This document shows, in pieces, positions 45,743-54,584 of a DNA stretch of 64,000 nucleotides; position 1 is the stretch's first letter, and each line of letters opens with the position of its first letter. The translations under genes and the position numbers were made by a program. The stretch covers positions 62,001-126,000 of the forward strand of contig NZ_VRYZ01000005.1 of the NCBI RefSeq assembly GCF_008064635.1, read 5' to 3'. Under the pieces are notes generated by a model. It saw only the letters and a program-made list of their open reading frames with translations, searched no databases and was not told where the DNA came from. This stretch comes from Parahaliea aestuarii (lineage in GTDB: Bacteria > Pseudomonadota > Gammaproteobacteria > Pseudomonadales > Halieaceae).

Positions 45743-46482
45743 GCGGCGCTCTCCTCGAGGCCGGCCAGGCGCACGAACACATCTTCCAGGTCATCGAGGC
45801 CGGTCTGCCGGCGCAGTGTGTCGGGTGTGCCGATGGCCTGTACCTCGCCCCGTGCCATTACCACCATGCGATCACACAGGGCGGCCACCTCCTGCATGAT
45901 ATGGCTGGAGAACACGATGCAGTGCCCGTCGTCGCGCAGCCCGCGCAGAAAGCTGCGCAAACGCCGCGTGGTCATCACGTCGAGGCCGTTGGTCGGCTCG
46001 TCCAGCACCACGTTGCGCGGGTTGTGGACAAGGGCGCGGGCGATAGCAGTCTTGGTGCGCTGGCCCTGGGAGAAGCCCTCGGCGCGCCGGTCGAGGAAGT
46101 CGCCCATGGCAAGGGTGTCGGCCAGAGCTGCAATACGGGTGTCGATAGTTCTTGCATCGAGGTCGTGAAGGCGGCCGAAGTAGGCGATGTTTTCCCTGGC
46201 GGTGAGGCGCTTGTAGATGCCGCGGGCATCCGGCAATACACCCAGGCGCTGTCGCACTGTGGTGGGGTGCTGCTGCACATCGACACCGTCCACTTCGACC
46301 CGGCCCTGCTCGGGTGCCATCAGGGTGTAGAGCATACGCAGGGTGGTAGTCTTGCCAGCTCCGTTGGGGCCGAGCAGGCCGAGAATCTCGCCGTCCCGGG
46401 CGCTGAAACTCACCCCGCGCACTGCCTGTACGGTGGCGCCGCGGGTGCGGAAGGATTTGTGCAGGTCGTCGATATGGATCAT
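45739..46482 (-). CDS. ABC transporter ATP-binding protein (NatA-like)
   Basis: 247-residue ATPase with Walker A GPNGAGKTT, signature FSQGQRTK, Walker B VVLDEPTNGLD and switch His in VFSSHIMQEV. Partner of the NatB-like permease. ATG 46482 is one base after the lipoprotein hydrolase stop, so the three genes are co-transcribed; an upstream in-frame ATG would overlap the hydrolase and lengthen the protein by 14 atypical residues. Confidence 0.9.
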   Translation of the reverse strand: MIHIDDLHKSFRTRGATVQAVRGVSFSARDGEILGLLGPNGAGKTTTLRMLYTLMAPEQGRVEVDGVDVQQHPTTVRQRLGVLPDARGIYKRLTARENIAYFGRLHDLDARTIDTRIAALADTLAMGDFLDRRAEGFSQGQRTKTAIARALVHNPRNVVLDEPTNGLDVMTTRRLRSFLRGLRDDGHCIVFSSHIMQEVAALCDRMVVMARGEVQAIGTPDTLRRQTGLDDLEDVFVRLAGLEESAA

Positions 46483-46483
46483 G

Positions 46484-48055
46484 TCACGGCTCCCAGCCGT
46501 AGCGGCCGGCAAAGGGGGGCGCACTGATCAGTTGTTCCAGGCAACTGGCGTCGAGCGCTGCGCTGTCCGCGCTTTCGATGAACTGCGCTACCAGGCCGGG
46601 CATGCAGCCGAGTGCCAGCACACTGTGACCCTGGCCGGGCAGTACCAGGTGGCGCCCGTTGGGCAGCGGGGCGACCACCGTTTCGCCGTAGCGCGGTGGG
46701 GTCACGGGATCCAGTTCACCGCTGATGGCCAGTACCGGCACCGGGCCGGTGAGGGGGGCGCGAAAATTTTCCGGCCGTGCGCCCCGCGGCCACTCTGCAC
46801 ACATGGCGAGGGTCAGGGTCACGAACTCGCTGCCGAGCACCGTGCCCGCATCGCGCGGATCCTGCCGGTACTCGATGGCGTCCTCGCTGCAGGTCACGGA
46901 CAGGCTCATGCCCATGGCCAGCGCCTGTCCGAGTTCCTGCGACAGCATCTGCGACTGGGCGAGCAGGCTGTCGTACTGCCCCTGTGCTACCTCGTGCAAC
47001 AGCAGGGGCAGGGAGGCCGCCATGGAGGGCTGGTAGGCGTACATGCGCAGCAGGATGGCGAGGTGTTCAAATTGAGGGATTTCTTCGCGCCATGCGCCGC
47101 TCACCGGGTCGCGATAGCGCACCGGCGCCAGCGTGCCGCTGCGCAGGCGCTCCCGCACCTGGTCCAGGTGCTGGCGCGGATCTCCCAGTGCCGTGCTGCA
47201 GGCCGCATCCTGCCGGCAGCGCGCAAACTGGGTGTTGAGGGCGTGCTCCAGGTTCTGCGCATGTTCCTGGCCCAGAACGAGGGTGTTGGGCACCACCGAG
47301 TCCAGTACCAGTGCCCGGGTGTTGTCCGGGTAGCGCCCTGCGTACTGCTGGGCGACCCGTGTGCCATAGGAAATGCCCAGCAGATTGACCCGGGGCACGC
47401 CCAGTGCAGCGCGCACCCGCTCCAGGTCCTGAACATGTTCGGTGGTGGTGTAAAAGCGCAGGTCGGCGACCTGTGACAGGTCATCGCGACATTCCGCGGC
47501 CAGTGTTCGCACCGCCTCGACACTCTGCTGGCCGACCCCGGTCAGGGCGGTTTCCGCTCCATCCTCAGCACAGTGCAGGGGGTGCGAGCCGCCGCTACCC
47601 CGGGCATCCAGCAGCAAAATGTGACGGTTGCGCAGCACGTTTTCAAAGGCCCCGTGAAGATCGGGGTAACTGTCGCGCGAAGACTGCCCGGGGCCGCCGG
47701 CCAGCATGAACACCGGGTCCTCCTCGGCGATACCGGTGGCGGGGACCAGTGCCAGCGCCAGTTCGATATTTCGACTCGCCGGATCAGCGGCGTTTTCAGG
47801 CACGCTTATTCCCGTGCAATGGGCTTCCACCGAGCGGCCGCTGGCACTGTTCAAGGCGCAGGGATGGAAGGTCAGTGTGCCGTATACCAGTTGCCCGTCG
47901 GCATCGGCCCGGGGGCCGCCGGCGGGGGATGTTCCGCTGCTGCAGGCCGCCAGTACAGCGCCCAGCAGCAGTGATGTCAGCCCCGTTAATGCTGATTGCA
48001 CCGCTACAGCCAGCGAACGCACCGGTAAAGATTGTCGTCGCCACACTGCGTCCAT
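46484..48055 (-). CDS. Lipoprotein alpha/beta hydrolase with TAP-like C-terminal domain
   Basis: 523-residue predicted lipoprotein: signal peptide ending LAACSSG (lipidated Cys about residue 38). The alpha/beta hydrolase core has AGGPGQSSRD, DARGSGGSHPL and nucleophile Ser in LGISYGTRVAQQYA; the C-terminal domain has ISGELDPVTPPRYGE and GQGHSVLALGC with the acid and His. This is the proline-iminopeptidase/tripeptidyl-aminopeptidase-like family, so peptide or ester hydrolysis at the cell envelope is likely. AAGGGAG precedes ATG 48055. First gene of the unit with natAB. Confidence 0.83.
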   Translation of the reverse strand: MDAVWRRQSLPVRSLAVAVQSALTGLTSLLLGAVLAACSSGTSPAGGPRADADGQLVYGTLTFHPCALNSASGRSVEAHCTGISVPENAADPASRNIELALALVPATGIAEEDPVFMLAGGPGQSSRDSYPDLHGAFENVLRNRHILLLDARGSGGSHPLHCAEDGAETALTGVGQQSVEAVRTLAAECRDDLSQVADLRFYTTTEHVQDLERVRAALGVPRVNLLGISYGTRVAQQYAGRYPDNTRALVLDSVVPNTLVLGQEHAQNLEHALNTQFARCRQDAACSTALGDPRQHLDQVRERLRSGTLAPVRYRDPVSGAWREEIPQFEHLAILLRMYAYQPSMAASLPLLLHEVAQGQYDSLLAQSQMLSQELGQALAMGMSLSVTCSEDAIEYRQDPRDAGTVLGSEFVTLTLAMCAEWPRGARPENFRAPLTGPVPVLAISGELDPVTPPRYGETVVAPLPNGRHLVLPGQGHSVLALGCMPGLVAQFIESADSAALDASCLEQLISAPPFAGRYGWEP

Positions 48056-48244
48056 GCTTCGTACTCCCTTCAGGTAACTTTGCGCGGCCACAGACCGCAA
48101 ACATCACTGCAGGTCGTACTGTCATGGGGCGGCTCTGTTAGAATCCGTGTTCGCGACTTGCCGACAATGCCACCACGTTCGCCACAGCTTGGCAAGGCAT
48201 CAAAATCAGCCGTCCCTTGTGGCCGGCCGCGCTACAGGACGCTT

Positions 48245-49135
48245 ATGCACACGGTTAACGACGCTCTGGAATACTGCGCGCAGGCGCTCGACTCGGCGGG
48301 GGTCTGTTTCGGCCACGGCTGCGACAACGCCTGGGACGAAGCGGTGCAACTGGTGCTGATGGCGATGGACTTGCCCGTGGATGCCGACGACAGCGTATTG
48401 CCGCTGCCGGTCGACAGCGCCCGGCGCAAGCGCATAGAGGGCTGGCTCACGCGGCGCATCGAAGAGCGGGTGCCGCTGCCGTATCTGACCGGGCGCGCCT
48501 GGTTTGCCGGTCTCGAGCTACGCTGTGACGAACGCGCCATTGTCCCGCGCTCGCCGCTGGGCGAGCTGATCCTCGATGACTACGCTCCCTGGTACGAAGG
48601 GCCGCCGCCGCGGCGCGTTCTCGATCTGTGCTGTGGCGGCGGTGCTATCGGGCTTGCCGCGGCCCACTATGGGGCCGAATGTGTCGTCGACCTGCTCGAT
48701 CTCGACACGGAGGCCCTGGCCCTGGCGCAGGAGAATTGCGTACAGCTCGGCCTGCAGGGGAGGGTGGAGTGCCTGGCATCCGACCTGTTCTCCGCCGTGT
48801 CCGGGCGGCGCTACGACATCATCCTCAGCAATCCCCCCTATGTGGACGCGGCTGACCTGGCTTCGATGCCGGCGGAGTATCACCACGAGCCGGAGCTGTC
48901 TCTCGGGTCCGGTGCCGATGGACTGGATATCACCCGTCGCATCCTGGCCGCAGCGGAGCATTACCTGGAGCCCCACGGCCTGCTGGTGGTGGAAGTGGGC
49001 AACAGCTGGGAAGCGCTGGAGGCGGCCTATCCGCGGGTGCCCTTTACCTGGCTGGAATTCGAGCACGGCGGCCACGGGGTGTTCGCGCTTGGCGCCCGGG
49101 AGTTGCACGCCTACCGCAAGGAGCTGACTGGATGA
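48245..49135 (+). CDS. prmB: Ribosomal protein uL3 glutamine methyltransferase PrmB
   Basis: Methylates a Gln of ribosomal protein L3; 296 residues. N-terminal helical domain with RRIEERVPLPYLTGRAWFAG, SAM motif VLDLCCGGGAIGLAAA (the usual TGSG is CGGG here) and the NPPYVD catalytic motif. PrmB rather than PrmC is suggested by the sequence and by aroC nearby, the usual neighbour. The stop overlaps the AraC gene (ATGA). Confidence 0.92.
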   Translation: MHTVNDALEYCAQALDSAGVCFGHGCDNAWDEAVQLVLMAMDLPVDADDSVLPLPVDSARRKRIEGWLTRRIEERVPLPYLTGRAWFAGLELRCDERAIVPRSPLGELILDDYAPWYEGPPPRRVLDLCCGGGAIGLAAAHYGAECVVDLLDLDTEALALAQENCVQLGLQGRVECLASDLFSAVSGRRYDIILSNPPYVDAADLASMPAEYHHEPELSLGSGADGLDITRRILAAAEHYLEPHGLLVVEVGNSWEALEAAYPRVPFTWLEFEHGGHGVFALGARELHAYRKELTG

Positions 49136-49986
49136 ATGACAGCCACCAACCCCGTTTCTGGCGCGATGCGCGCATGCCGCAGGTTGAACTGCGCAAAGTG
49201 GCCGACGGTCGCGAGGTTTGCTACGCGCTGCACAGTCACCGCCACTGGTCGCTTGGCGCCATTACCGGCGGCCGCAGCACCTTCCTTTACCGCGACCAAA
49301 TGCTGCCGGTATCGGAAGGCGCGCTGGTACTGATGAATCCCGAGTGGCCGCATGCCTGTAACCCCGTGGACAACGAGCCCTGGTCCTACCTGATGCTGTA
49401 TGTCGATACCGGCTGGCTGTGTCACCTGCGCCACGCCTGCGGTCTGTTGCCAGGGACGCAGTGGCGCGACATCGCGACGGCCGTTGTCACTGATCCGGCC
49501 CTTTACCGGGGCTACTGCGCGCTGGCGGATTGCCTGCTCGATACCGGGCGGGAATTGCTCGACAAGCAAACGCAGCTGGTGGAATACCTGTCGGACCTGA
49601 TGTTCAGCGTGGACGGTGGCGCGGCGGAATCCTTTCCCGCCGCTTCGGCGGAGCTGGCGCAGGTGGCCGCCTATCTCGACGCCCACTGTACGCAAGACCT
49701 GTCGCTGGACGATCTCTGTGCGCTCAGCGGGTACAGCCAGGGACACCTGATCCGCAGCTTCAGGCGCCACTTCGGTATGACGCCGCACGCCTACCTGTTG
49801 AACCGCCGTGTCCAGTACGGGCAACGGCAGTTGAAAAACGGTTTGAGCATCGCTGCTACCGCCCATGCCGCCGGTTTTGCCGATCAGGCACATTTCCAGC
49901 GCACGTTCAAACGGCTGGTGGCGGCCACGCCGTGCCAGTATCGCGGGCCATCAGAGCAGGAGCAGAAGACAGCTCGACGCCAATAG
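49132..49986 (+). CDS. AraC family transcriptional regulator
   Basis: 284 residues: N-terminal cupin-like sensing domain (HSHRHWSLGAITGG, MNPEWPHACNP), C-terminal double helix-turn-helix (about 190-280; LDDLCALSGYSQGHLIRSFRRHFG and AAHAAGFADQAHFQRTFK-type signature). The family often regulates an adjacent LysE/RhtB exporter, which is exactly the convergent neighbour here, overlapping its tail by 36 bp. Translationally coupled to prmB. Confidence 0.88.
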   Translation: MNDSHQPRFWRDARMPQVELRKVADGREVCYALHSHRHWSLGAITGGRSTFLYRDQMLPVSEGALVLMNPEWPHACNPVDNEPWSYLMLYVDTGWLCHLRHACGLLPGTQWRDIATAVVTDPALYRGYCALADCLLDTGRELLDKQTQLVEYLSDLMFSVDGGAAESFPAASAELAQVAAYLDAHCTQDLSLDDLCALSGYSQGHLIRSFRRHFGMTPHAYLLNRRVQYGQRQLKNGLSIAATAHAAGFADQAHFQRTFKRLVAATPCQYRGPSEQEQKTARRQ

Positions 49987-50541
49987 GACTGCCAGGACAC
50001 GGTTGATGGCTCGCAGTACGCGCGGTTGGTTCACGACGGAGCGGAGGCTGGCACCGGCCAGCACCCAGGCGCTGAGGGACAGCCAGCAAATAGGCAGGTA
50101 GAGCGCCGCGAACAGGGCGATGTATGCGGTGTCGCTACCGGCAAAGGCGCCAATACCGGCGGCGGAGGCCAGCCATGCCTTGGGATTGAGCCACTGCATC
50201 AGGGCGCCGCTGACGAAGCCCGGCGCCCGCTGTGCGTCACAGGTATCGAGCCTGCCATCATCCCGGGCCAGCTGTACGCACAGGTAGAGCAGGAACAAAA
50301 CGCCGGCGACAGTCAGCCAGCGCTCCAGTTCCGGCCGTTCGGCCAGCAACGCACCGAGGCCGAATCCGATGGCCAGGAACAGGGCGATAAATCCCAACGT
50401 GGCACCGGTAACAAAGACAAGACCCCGGGCGAGGGGATAGCGCGTGCCACTGCTGAGACAGACCAGATTGACCGGGCCCGGCGAAATGGATGCCGCCAGG
50501 GCAAAGGCAGACATGGACAGGGCGGAAGACAGCAGGCTCAT
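49951..50541 (-). CDS. LysE/RhtB family amino acid exporter
   Basis: 196-residue inner-membrane protein with about six hydrophobic helices. The N-terminal SISPGPVNLVCLSSGT and central LMQWLNPKAWLAS are family signatures. Probably exports an amino acid or derivative under control of the adjacent AraC regulator; the substrate cannot be read from sequence. Its 3' end overlaps the AraC gene by 36 bp, convergent. Confidence 0.9.
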   Translation of the reverse strand: MSLLSSALSMSAFALAASISPGPVNLVCLSSGTRYPLARGLVFVTGATLGFIALFLAIGFGLGALLAERPELERWLTVAGVLFLLYLCVQLARDDGRLDTCDAQRAPGFVSGALMQWLNPKAWLASAAGIGAFAGSDTAYIALFAALYLPICWLSLSAWVLAGASLRSVVNQPRVLRAINRVLAVLLASSCLLLLL

Positions 50542-50663
50542 GGGGTAATCTCCTGGGTTGAGCGGATGCAGTCTGTCGCTTTCCCGGTGCTGCCGTATTG
50601 AACAAAATTGCTGTTCTGCGCCGAGATTCCGGCAGACGCTATCGAACTGCCCTGCCTCCCTTA

Positions 50664-50669
50664 TATAAT
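50664..50669 (+). promoter_or_regulatory. -10 element of aroC
   Basis: TATAAT within CCCTTATATAATCGAC, 31 bp before the aroC start. No good -35 is seen at 17 bp, so confidence is limited. It implies aroC has its own promoter here. Confidence 0.5.
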
Positions 50670-50699
50670 CGACTGCTTTTGGGCGCGGAACCTTTCACC

Positions 50700-51812
50700 A
50701 TGGCTGGCAATACCTTTGGCAAACTTTTCACCGTTACCAGCTTTGGCGAGAGCCACGGCCCGGCCCTGGGCTGTATCGTCGACGGCTGCCCGCCGGGGCT
50801 GGCGCTGGAGGCCAGCGACCTGCAGCGCGACCTCGACCGACGCAAGCCCGGCACCTCCCGCTACACCACCCAGCGCCGGGAGGCGGACGAGGTCAAGATT
50901 CTCTCCGGAGTGTTCGAAGGCAAAACCACCGGCACCTCTATCGGCCTGCTGATCGAGAATACCGACCAGCGCTCGAAGGACTATTCCAATATCCAGAATA
51001 CCTTTCGCCCGGCCCACGCCGATTACACCTACAACCAGAAGTACGGCTTTCGCGACTACCGCGGCGGCGGTCGCTCTTCGGCCCGCGAGACCGCCATGCG
51101 CGTGGCCGCCGGCGCCATCGCCAAGAAATACCTGCGCCTGCGCTACGGCATCGAGGTGCGCGGCTATCTCAGCCAGCTCGGCCCGATTCGCGCCGAGCAG
51201 CTCGACTGGGACTGCGTGGAAAGCAATCCCTTCTTTTGCCCCGACGCCGGCAAGGTGGCGGAAATGGAAGAGTTCATGGCGGCCCTGAACAAGCGCGGTG
51301 ATTCCATCGGCGCCCGTATCAACGTAGTGGCCAGCGGCGTGATGCCGGGTCTCGGTGAGCCGGTGTTCGATCGTCTCGACGCCGATATCGCCAGCGCCAT
51401 GATGGGCATCAACGCGGTGAAGGGGGTGGAGATCGGCGCCGGTTTCGCCAGTGTCGAGCAGCACGGCAGCGAGCACCGTGACCTGCTGACGCCGCAGGGC
51501 TTTGTCGGCAACAACGCGGGTGGCGTGTTGGGCGGCATTTCCAGCGGCCAGGACATAACCGTCAGTATCGCCTTGAAGCCCACCTCCAGTATCCGCCAGC
51601 CCGGCGCCACCATCGACACCGCCGGTGAAGCCATGGAAATGGCCACGCACGGTCGCCACGATCCCTGTGTGGGCATTCGCGCCACGCCCATCGCCGAGGC
51701 CATGCTGGCCCTGGTGCTGATGGATCATGTCCTGCGCCATCGCGGCCAGAACATGGATGTGCAGTGCGATACACCGGTGATTCCCGCCCGGGCGCCGGAC
51801 ACGCGGGGCTGA
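50700..51812 (+). CDS. aroC: Chorismate synthase AroC
   Basis: Converts EPSP to chorismate using reduced FMN, 370 residues. The family start [20 protein letters not shown] decides the start even though the frame is open about 100 bp further upstream. Conserved [28 protein letters not shown] and the C-terminal [11 protein letters not shown] are present. Confidence 0.98.
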   Translation: MAGNTFGKLFTVTSFGESHGPALGCIVDGCPPGLALEASDLQRDLDRRKPGTSRYTTQRREADEVKILSGVFEGKTTGTSIGLLIENTDQRSKDYSNIQNTFRPAHADYTYNQKYGFRDYRGGGRSSARETAMRVAAGAIAKKYLRLRYGIEVRGYLSQLGPIRAEQLDWDCVESNPFFCPDAGKVAEMEEFMAALNKRGDSIGARINVVASGVMPGLGEPVFDRLDADIASAMMGINAVKGVEIGAGFASVEQHGSEHRDLLTPQGFVGNNAGGVLGGISSGQDITVSIALKPTSSIRQPGATIDTAGEAMEMATHGRHDPCVGIRATPIAEAMLALVLMDHVLRHRGQNMDVQCDTPVIPARAPDTRG

Positions 51813-51824
51813 GGTAGAGTAATC

Positions 51825-52052
51825 ATGGCCAGGAGCCGCGCCGCCAAACGCTTTCTGCGCACCATGGTGCTGGGCATACTGGCCCTGGCGACCCTTATCT
51901 GGGCGGCGGTGGACCAGTTCGGCGTGTCCACCGATACCCTGCTGGAACTGGCGCTGGGGGCGCTGTTGATGGTGGGCTTTGCCATCGTTGCCGCCGCCCT
52001 GTTTGTCGCGCTGTGGGTGGGCTTGCGGCGCCTGCTGCGGCGCCGCGACTGA
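51825..52052 (+). CDS. Small two-helix membrane protein, unknown function
   Basis: 75 residues: basic N-terminus, hydrophobic segments at about 10-28 and 40-66, and an Arg-rich tail RRLLRRRD. GAGG lies upstream (GAGGTAGAGTAATC) and it begins 12 bp after aroC. No family recognised. Its position and typical membrane-protein composition argue for a real gene. Confidence 0.6.
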   Translation: MARSRAAKRFLRTMVLGILALATLIWAAVDQFGVSTDTLLELALGALLMVGFAIVAAALFVALWVGLRRLLRRRD

Positions 52053-52062
52053 GGCGGTCCCC

Positions 52063-52590
52063 CTAGCTGAGGATCTCCTCCAGATCGATGTCCAGGGTCA
52101 TCTCGTTGCCGATGATTTCCAGCGCCTCGGACAGCTCTTCCAGTCGCGCATCGGGCGCGGTGTCTGCCTCGATCAGGGCCTGGAACAGGGGCTCTGCCGT
52201 CATCGGCGCGCTGACCACCTCGCTGTCCATTTCCACCACATTGAAATGCTGCCTGGCCAGGGCGCGAGACACCTCCAGCACAATGCCGGGCCGGTCCGGC
52301 CCGATCAGGCTGAGTTTGATACGCCGCGCCGAGGCGAGGGCGACGGTCGATGCAGTGGGCGTGACCCTGACACTGAGGCCGCTGGCGGCCAGCCCCTTCA
52401 GTTCGGCTTCCAGGCCTTCTGCCCGCTCGGTGGGCAGGCTCACCAGCACCAGACCGGCGAATTTTCCGCCGAGCTGGGTGAGCCGGCTTTCCTGCCAGTT
52501 GCCGCCGGCGGCACCGATAACCGAGGACAGCTGTTCCACCAGACCGGGGCGGTCATCGCCGATAAAGGTGACGATAAAGGATGTTTCCAT
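52063..52590 (-). CDS. gcvR: Glycine cleavage system transcriptional repressor-like protein GcvR
   Basis: 175 residues composed of two ACT domains: FIVTFIGDDRPGLVEQLSSV at the N-terminus and LSLIGPDRPGIVLEVSRALA near residue 90. No DNA-binding domain, as expected for GcvR, which acts by binding GcvA. GGAG lies 9 nt before ATG 52590; an upstream in-frame start is less suitable. Whether it controls gcv genes here is not shown, since none are in the window. Confidence 0.82.
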   Translation of the reverse strand: METSFIVTFIGDDRPGLVEQLSSVIGAAGGNWQESRLTQLGGKFAGLVLVSLPTERAEGLEAELKGLAASGLSVRVTPTASTVALASARRIKLSLIGPDRPGIVLEVSRALARQHFNVVEMDSEVVSAPMTAEPLFQALIEADTAPDARLEELSEALEIIGNEMTLDIDLEEILS

Positions 52591-52664
52591 GCCGCTGGAC
52601 TCCACATTCGTTAGCGCAGCCCGTATATTAACGCGCAAATTCCCCTTGTTATAAGGAGCACGTC

Positions 52665-53462
52665 ATGAAAGTTGCCATTGCATTGCTGCTGGCCCTGTCC
52701 GCCAGCCTGGCCCACGCGGCGCTGGACTGGGATACCGCCCTCAACGGCGCCCAGCGCAGCGAGGAGAACAAGGCCCGCGACGCGTTTCGCCACCCGCGGG
52801 AGACCCTGGAGTTCTTCGGTATTGCCGAGGGCATGAACGTCCTCGAAGTGTCCCCCGGCGGCGGCTGGTACTCCGAGGTGATTGCGCCGCTGATGAAGGA
52901 TAACGGCACTTATTTCGCCGCCCACGGCAGCCTGAACCCGCCCAACGCCTACTACCGCAATTCCCTCGGCAAGTACCTGCAAAAACTGGCGGCAGACGAC
53001 GATCTCTACGGTTCCGTGGTGGTCACCCAGTTGCAGCCCCCGAGCGAAATGACCGCGGCCCCGGCCGCTTCTGTGGATCTGGCGGTGGCCTTTCGCAACG
53101 TCCACAGCTGGATGCGCGGCGATGTGCTGGAGCCCACCCTCAAGGCGGTGTTCACGGCTCTCAAACCCGGCGGTCGCTTCGGACTGGTGCAGCACCGCGC
53201 CAAACCCGGCACCGATGTCGAAACCATGAAATCCAGCGGTTACGTGAGTGAGGAGTATGTTATTGCAGCAGCGGAGAAAGCCGGTTTCAAGCTGGTGAAA
53301 CGCTCTGACATCAACGCCAACCCGAAAGATACCGCCGATCACCCTAACGGGGTATGGAACCTGCCTCCGGTCCTGCGCGATGGCGAGAAAGATCGCGAGA
53401 AGTACATGGCCATTGGCGAGAGCGACCGCATGACCCTGCTGTTCGAGCGTCCCGGAGCCTGA
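52665..53462 (+). CDS. Exported methyltransferase-like protein (COG4798 type)
   Basis: 265 residues with an apparent signal peptide (MKVAIALLLALSASLAHA) followed by a Rossmann methyltransferase-like core: GMNVLEVSPGGGWYSEVIAP for the SAM motif, then DLAVAFRNVHSWM and KPGGRFGLVQHR. The family is annotated as predicted methyltransferase although a periplasmic location would lack SAM, so the activity is uncertain. ATAAGGAGC precedes the ATG. Its stop overlaps the yheU start (TGATG). Confidence 0.8.
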   Translation: MKVAIALLLALSASLAHAALDWDTALNGAQRSEENKARDAFRHPRETLEFFGIAEGMNVLEVSPGGGWYSEVIAPLMKDNGTYFAAHGSLNPPNAYYRNSLGKYLQKLAADDDLYGSVVVTQLQPPSEMTAAPAASVDLAVAFRNVHSWMRGDVLEPTLKAVFTALKPGGRFGLVQHRAKPGTDVETMKSSGYVSEEYVIAAAEKAGFKLVKRSDINANPKDTADHPNGVWNLPPVLRDGEKDREKYMAIGESDRMTLLFERPGA

Positions 53463-53713
53463 TGGCCCAATTGCTCGACATTCCCGCCGGCCGGTTGCAG
53501 GCCGACACCCTGCAGGGGTTGCTGGAGGAGTTCGCCTCCCGCGATGGCACTGATTACGGCCTGCGGGAGGCCAGCCTGGAAGACAAGGTCAGCCAGTTGC
53601 GCCAGGGGCTGGATAGCGGCGCCCTGAAACTGTTGTACGACGCCGAATCGGAGCACTGGGACCTGGTGGACCGGGAGCGGGCCGAACAGTGGCTGGCCGG
53701 GGAGGGCGCGTGA
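53462..53713 (+). CDS. YheU family protein
   Basis: 83-residue conserved protein of unknown function. It matches E. coli YheU over [14 protein letters not shown] and [15 protein letters not shown]. Start A is shared with the preceding stop and its own stop overlaps tusA. Confidence 0.85.
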   Translation: MAQLLDIPAGRLQADTLQGLLEEFASRDGTDYGLREASLEDKVSQLRQGLDSGALKLLYDAESEHWDLVDRERAEQWLAGEGA

Positions 53714-53964
53714 GCGATTCGCCCCCGGTAAGCCAGCATGAACTCGATACCTGCGGCCTCTACTGCCCGGAGCCGGTCATGATGCTGCACAACACGGTGC
53801 GTGACATGGCGGTGGGCGAAGTGGTGGAGGTGATCGCCACCGATCCGGCCACCGAGCGGGACATCCCCAAGTTTTGCCACTTCCTCGGCCATGAACTGCT
53901 GTACCAGCAGGTATCGGCGGGCGAGTATCGCTACTGGCTGCGCAAGGCGGCGCCGTCGACATGA
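53710..53964 (+). CDS. tusA: TusA-like sulfur carrier protein
   Basis: 84 residues. The sulfur-accepting Cys 19 is in the family motif [11 protein letters not shown] (usually LGLRCPEPVM). TusA passes persulfide sulfur from IscS to the TusBCD/E relay for tRNA 2-thiouridine. GTG overlaps the yheU stop; the stop overlaps epmC (ATGA). The upstream Cys 15 is an extra residue in the motif. Confidence 0.85.
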   Translation: MSDSPPVSQHELDTCGLYCPEPVMMLHNTVRDMAVGEVVEVIATDPATERDIPKFCHFLGHELLYQQVSAGEYRYWLRKAAPST

Positions 53965-54584
53965 CGGCAGCCGAGCCGGCGCTACAGCCGGGTTTTGCGG
54001 GCGGCATGCCTGCGAGCGGTACAGGCTTTGACTGCCGCCTGCTGGAGCAGGTGTTCCAGCGCTGCTTTGCCGATAGCGAAAACACCCGGCTGCTCGGCGG
54101 CGCGGCGGAGCCGGAGTATGTCCCCGCGGGGGAGCCCGGACCCGGCGGTCCGTGTGCTTACCACCGCCTGTACTTCCGCGAGGACTATTTCGCCAGCGCC
54201 CTGCACGAGTGCGCACACTGGTGTATTGCCGGCCCCGGGCGCAGGCAGCTGCGGGATTTTGGTTACTGGTACGCCCCGGACGGTCGCAGCGTGGAGCAGC
54301 AGGCGGCCTTCCAGCAGGTGGAAGTGGCGCCGCAGGCGCTGGAGTGGTACTTCGCCCGCGCCTGTGGCTACCCCTTTCGTGTCAGTCTCGACAATCTTGC
54401 CGGTGGTGAAGCGGCGCGCCGGGAAGAGGCGGCGTTTCGCATCGCCGTCACCGCCGAGGCCAATCGTCGCCGCGGCGATGGCCTGCCGCCGCGCGCCGCG
54501 CAGTGGTTCCGGGCCCTGAGCGAGACCTTTGGCACCCACCTGTGCGCACCGTCACTGGTATTCAGCGTGGACGACCTGGGCTGA
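53961..54584 (+). CDS. epmC: Elongation factor P hydroxylase EpmC
   Basis: Hydroxylates the beta-lysyl-lysine of EF-P. 207 residues (E. coli EpmC about 180, extra N-terminal sequence here). The metal site [12 protein letters not shown] gives His 82, Glu 83 and His 86; [15 protein letters not shown] and [11 protein letters not shown] are also typical. Implies EF-P lysylation (EpmA/EpmB) elsewhere in the genome. Confidence 0.88.
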   Translation: MTAAEPALQPGFAGGMPASGTGFDCRLLEQVFQRCFADSENTRLLGGAAEPEYVPAGEPGPGGPCAYHRLYFREDYFASALHECAHWCIAGPGRRQLRDFGYWYAPDGRSVEQQAAFQQVEVAPQALEWYFARACGYPFRVSLDNLAGGEAARREEAAFRIAVTAEANRRRGDGLPPRAAQWFRALSETFGTHLCAPSLVFSVDDLG

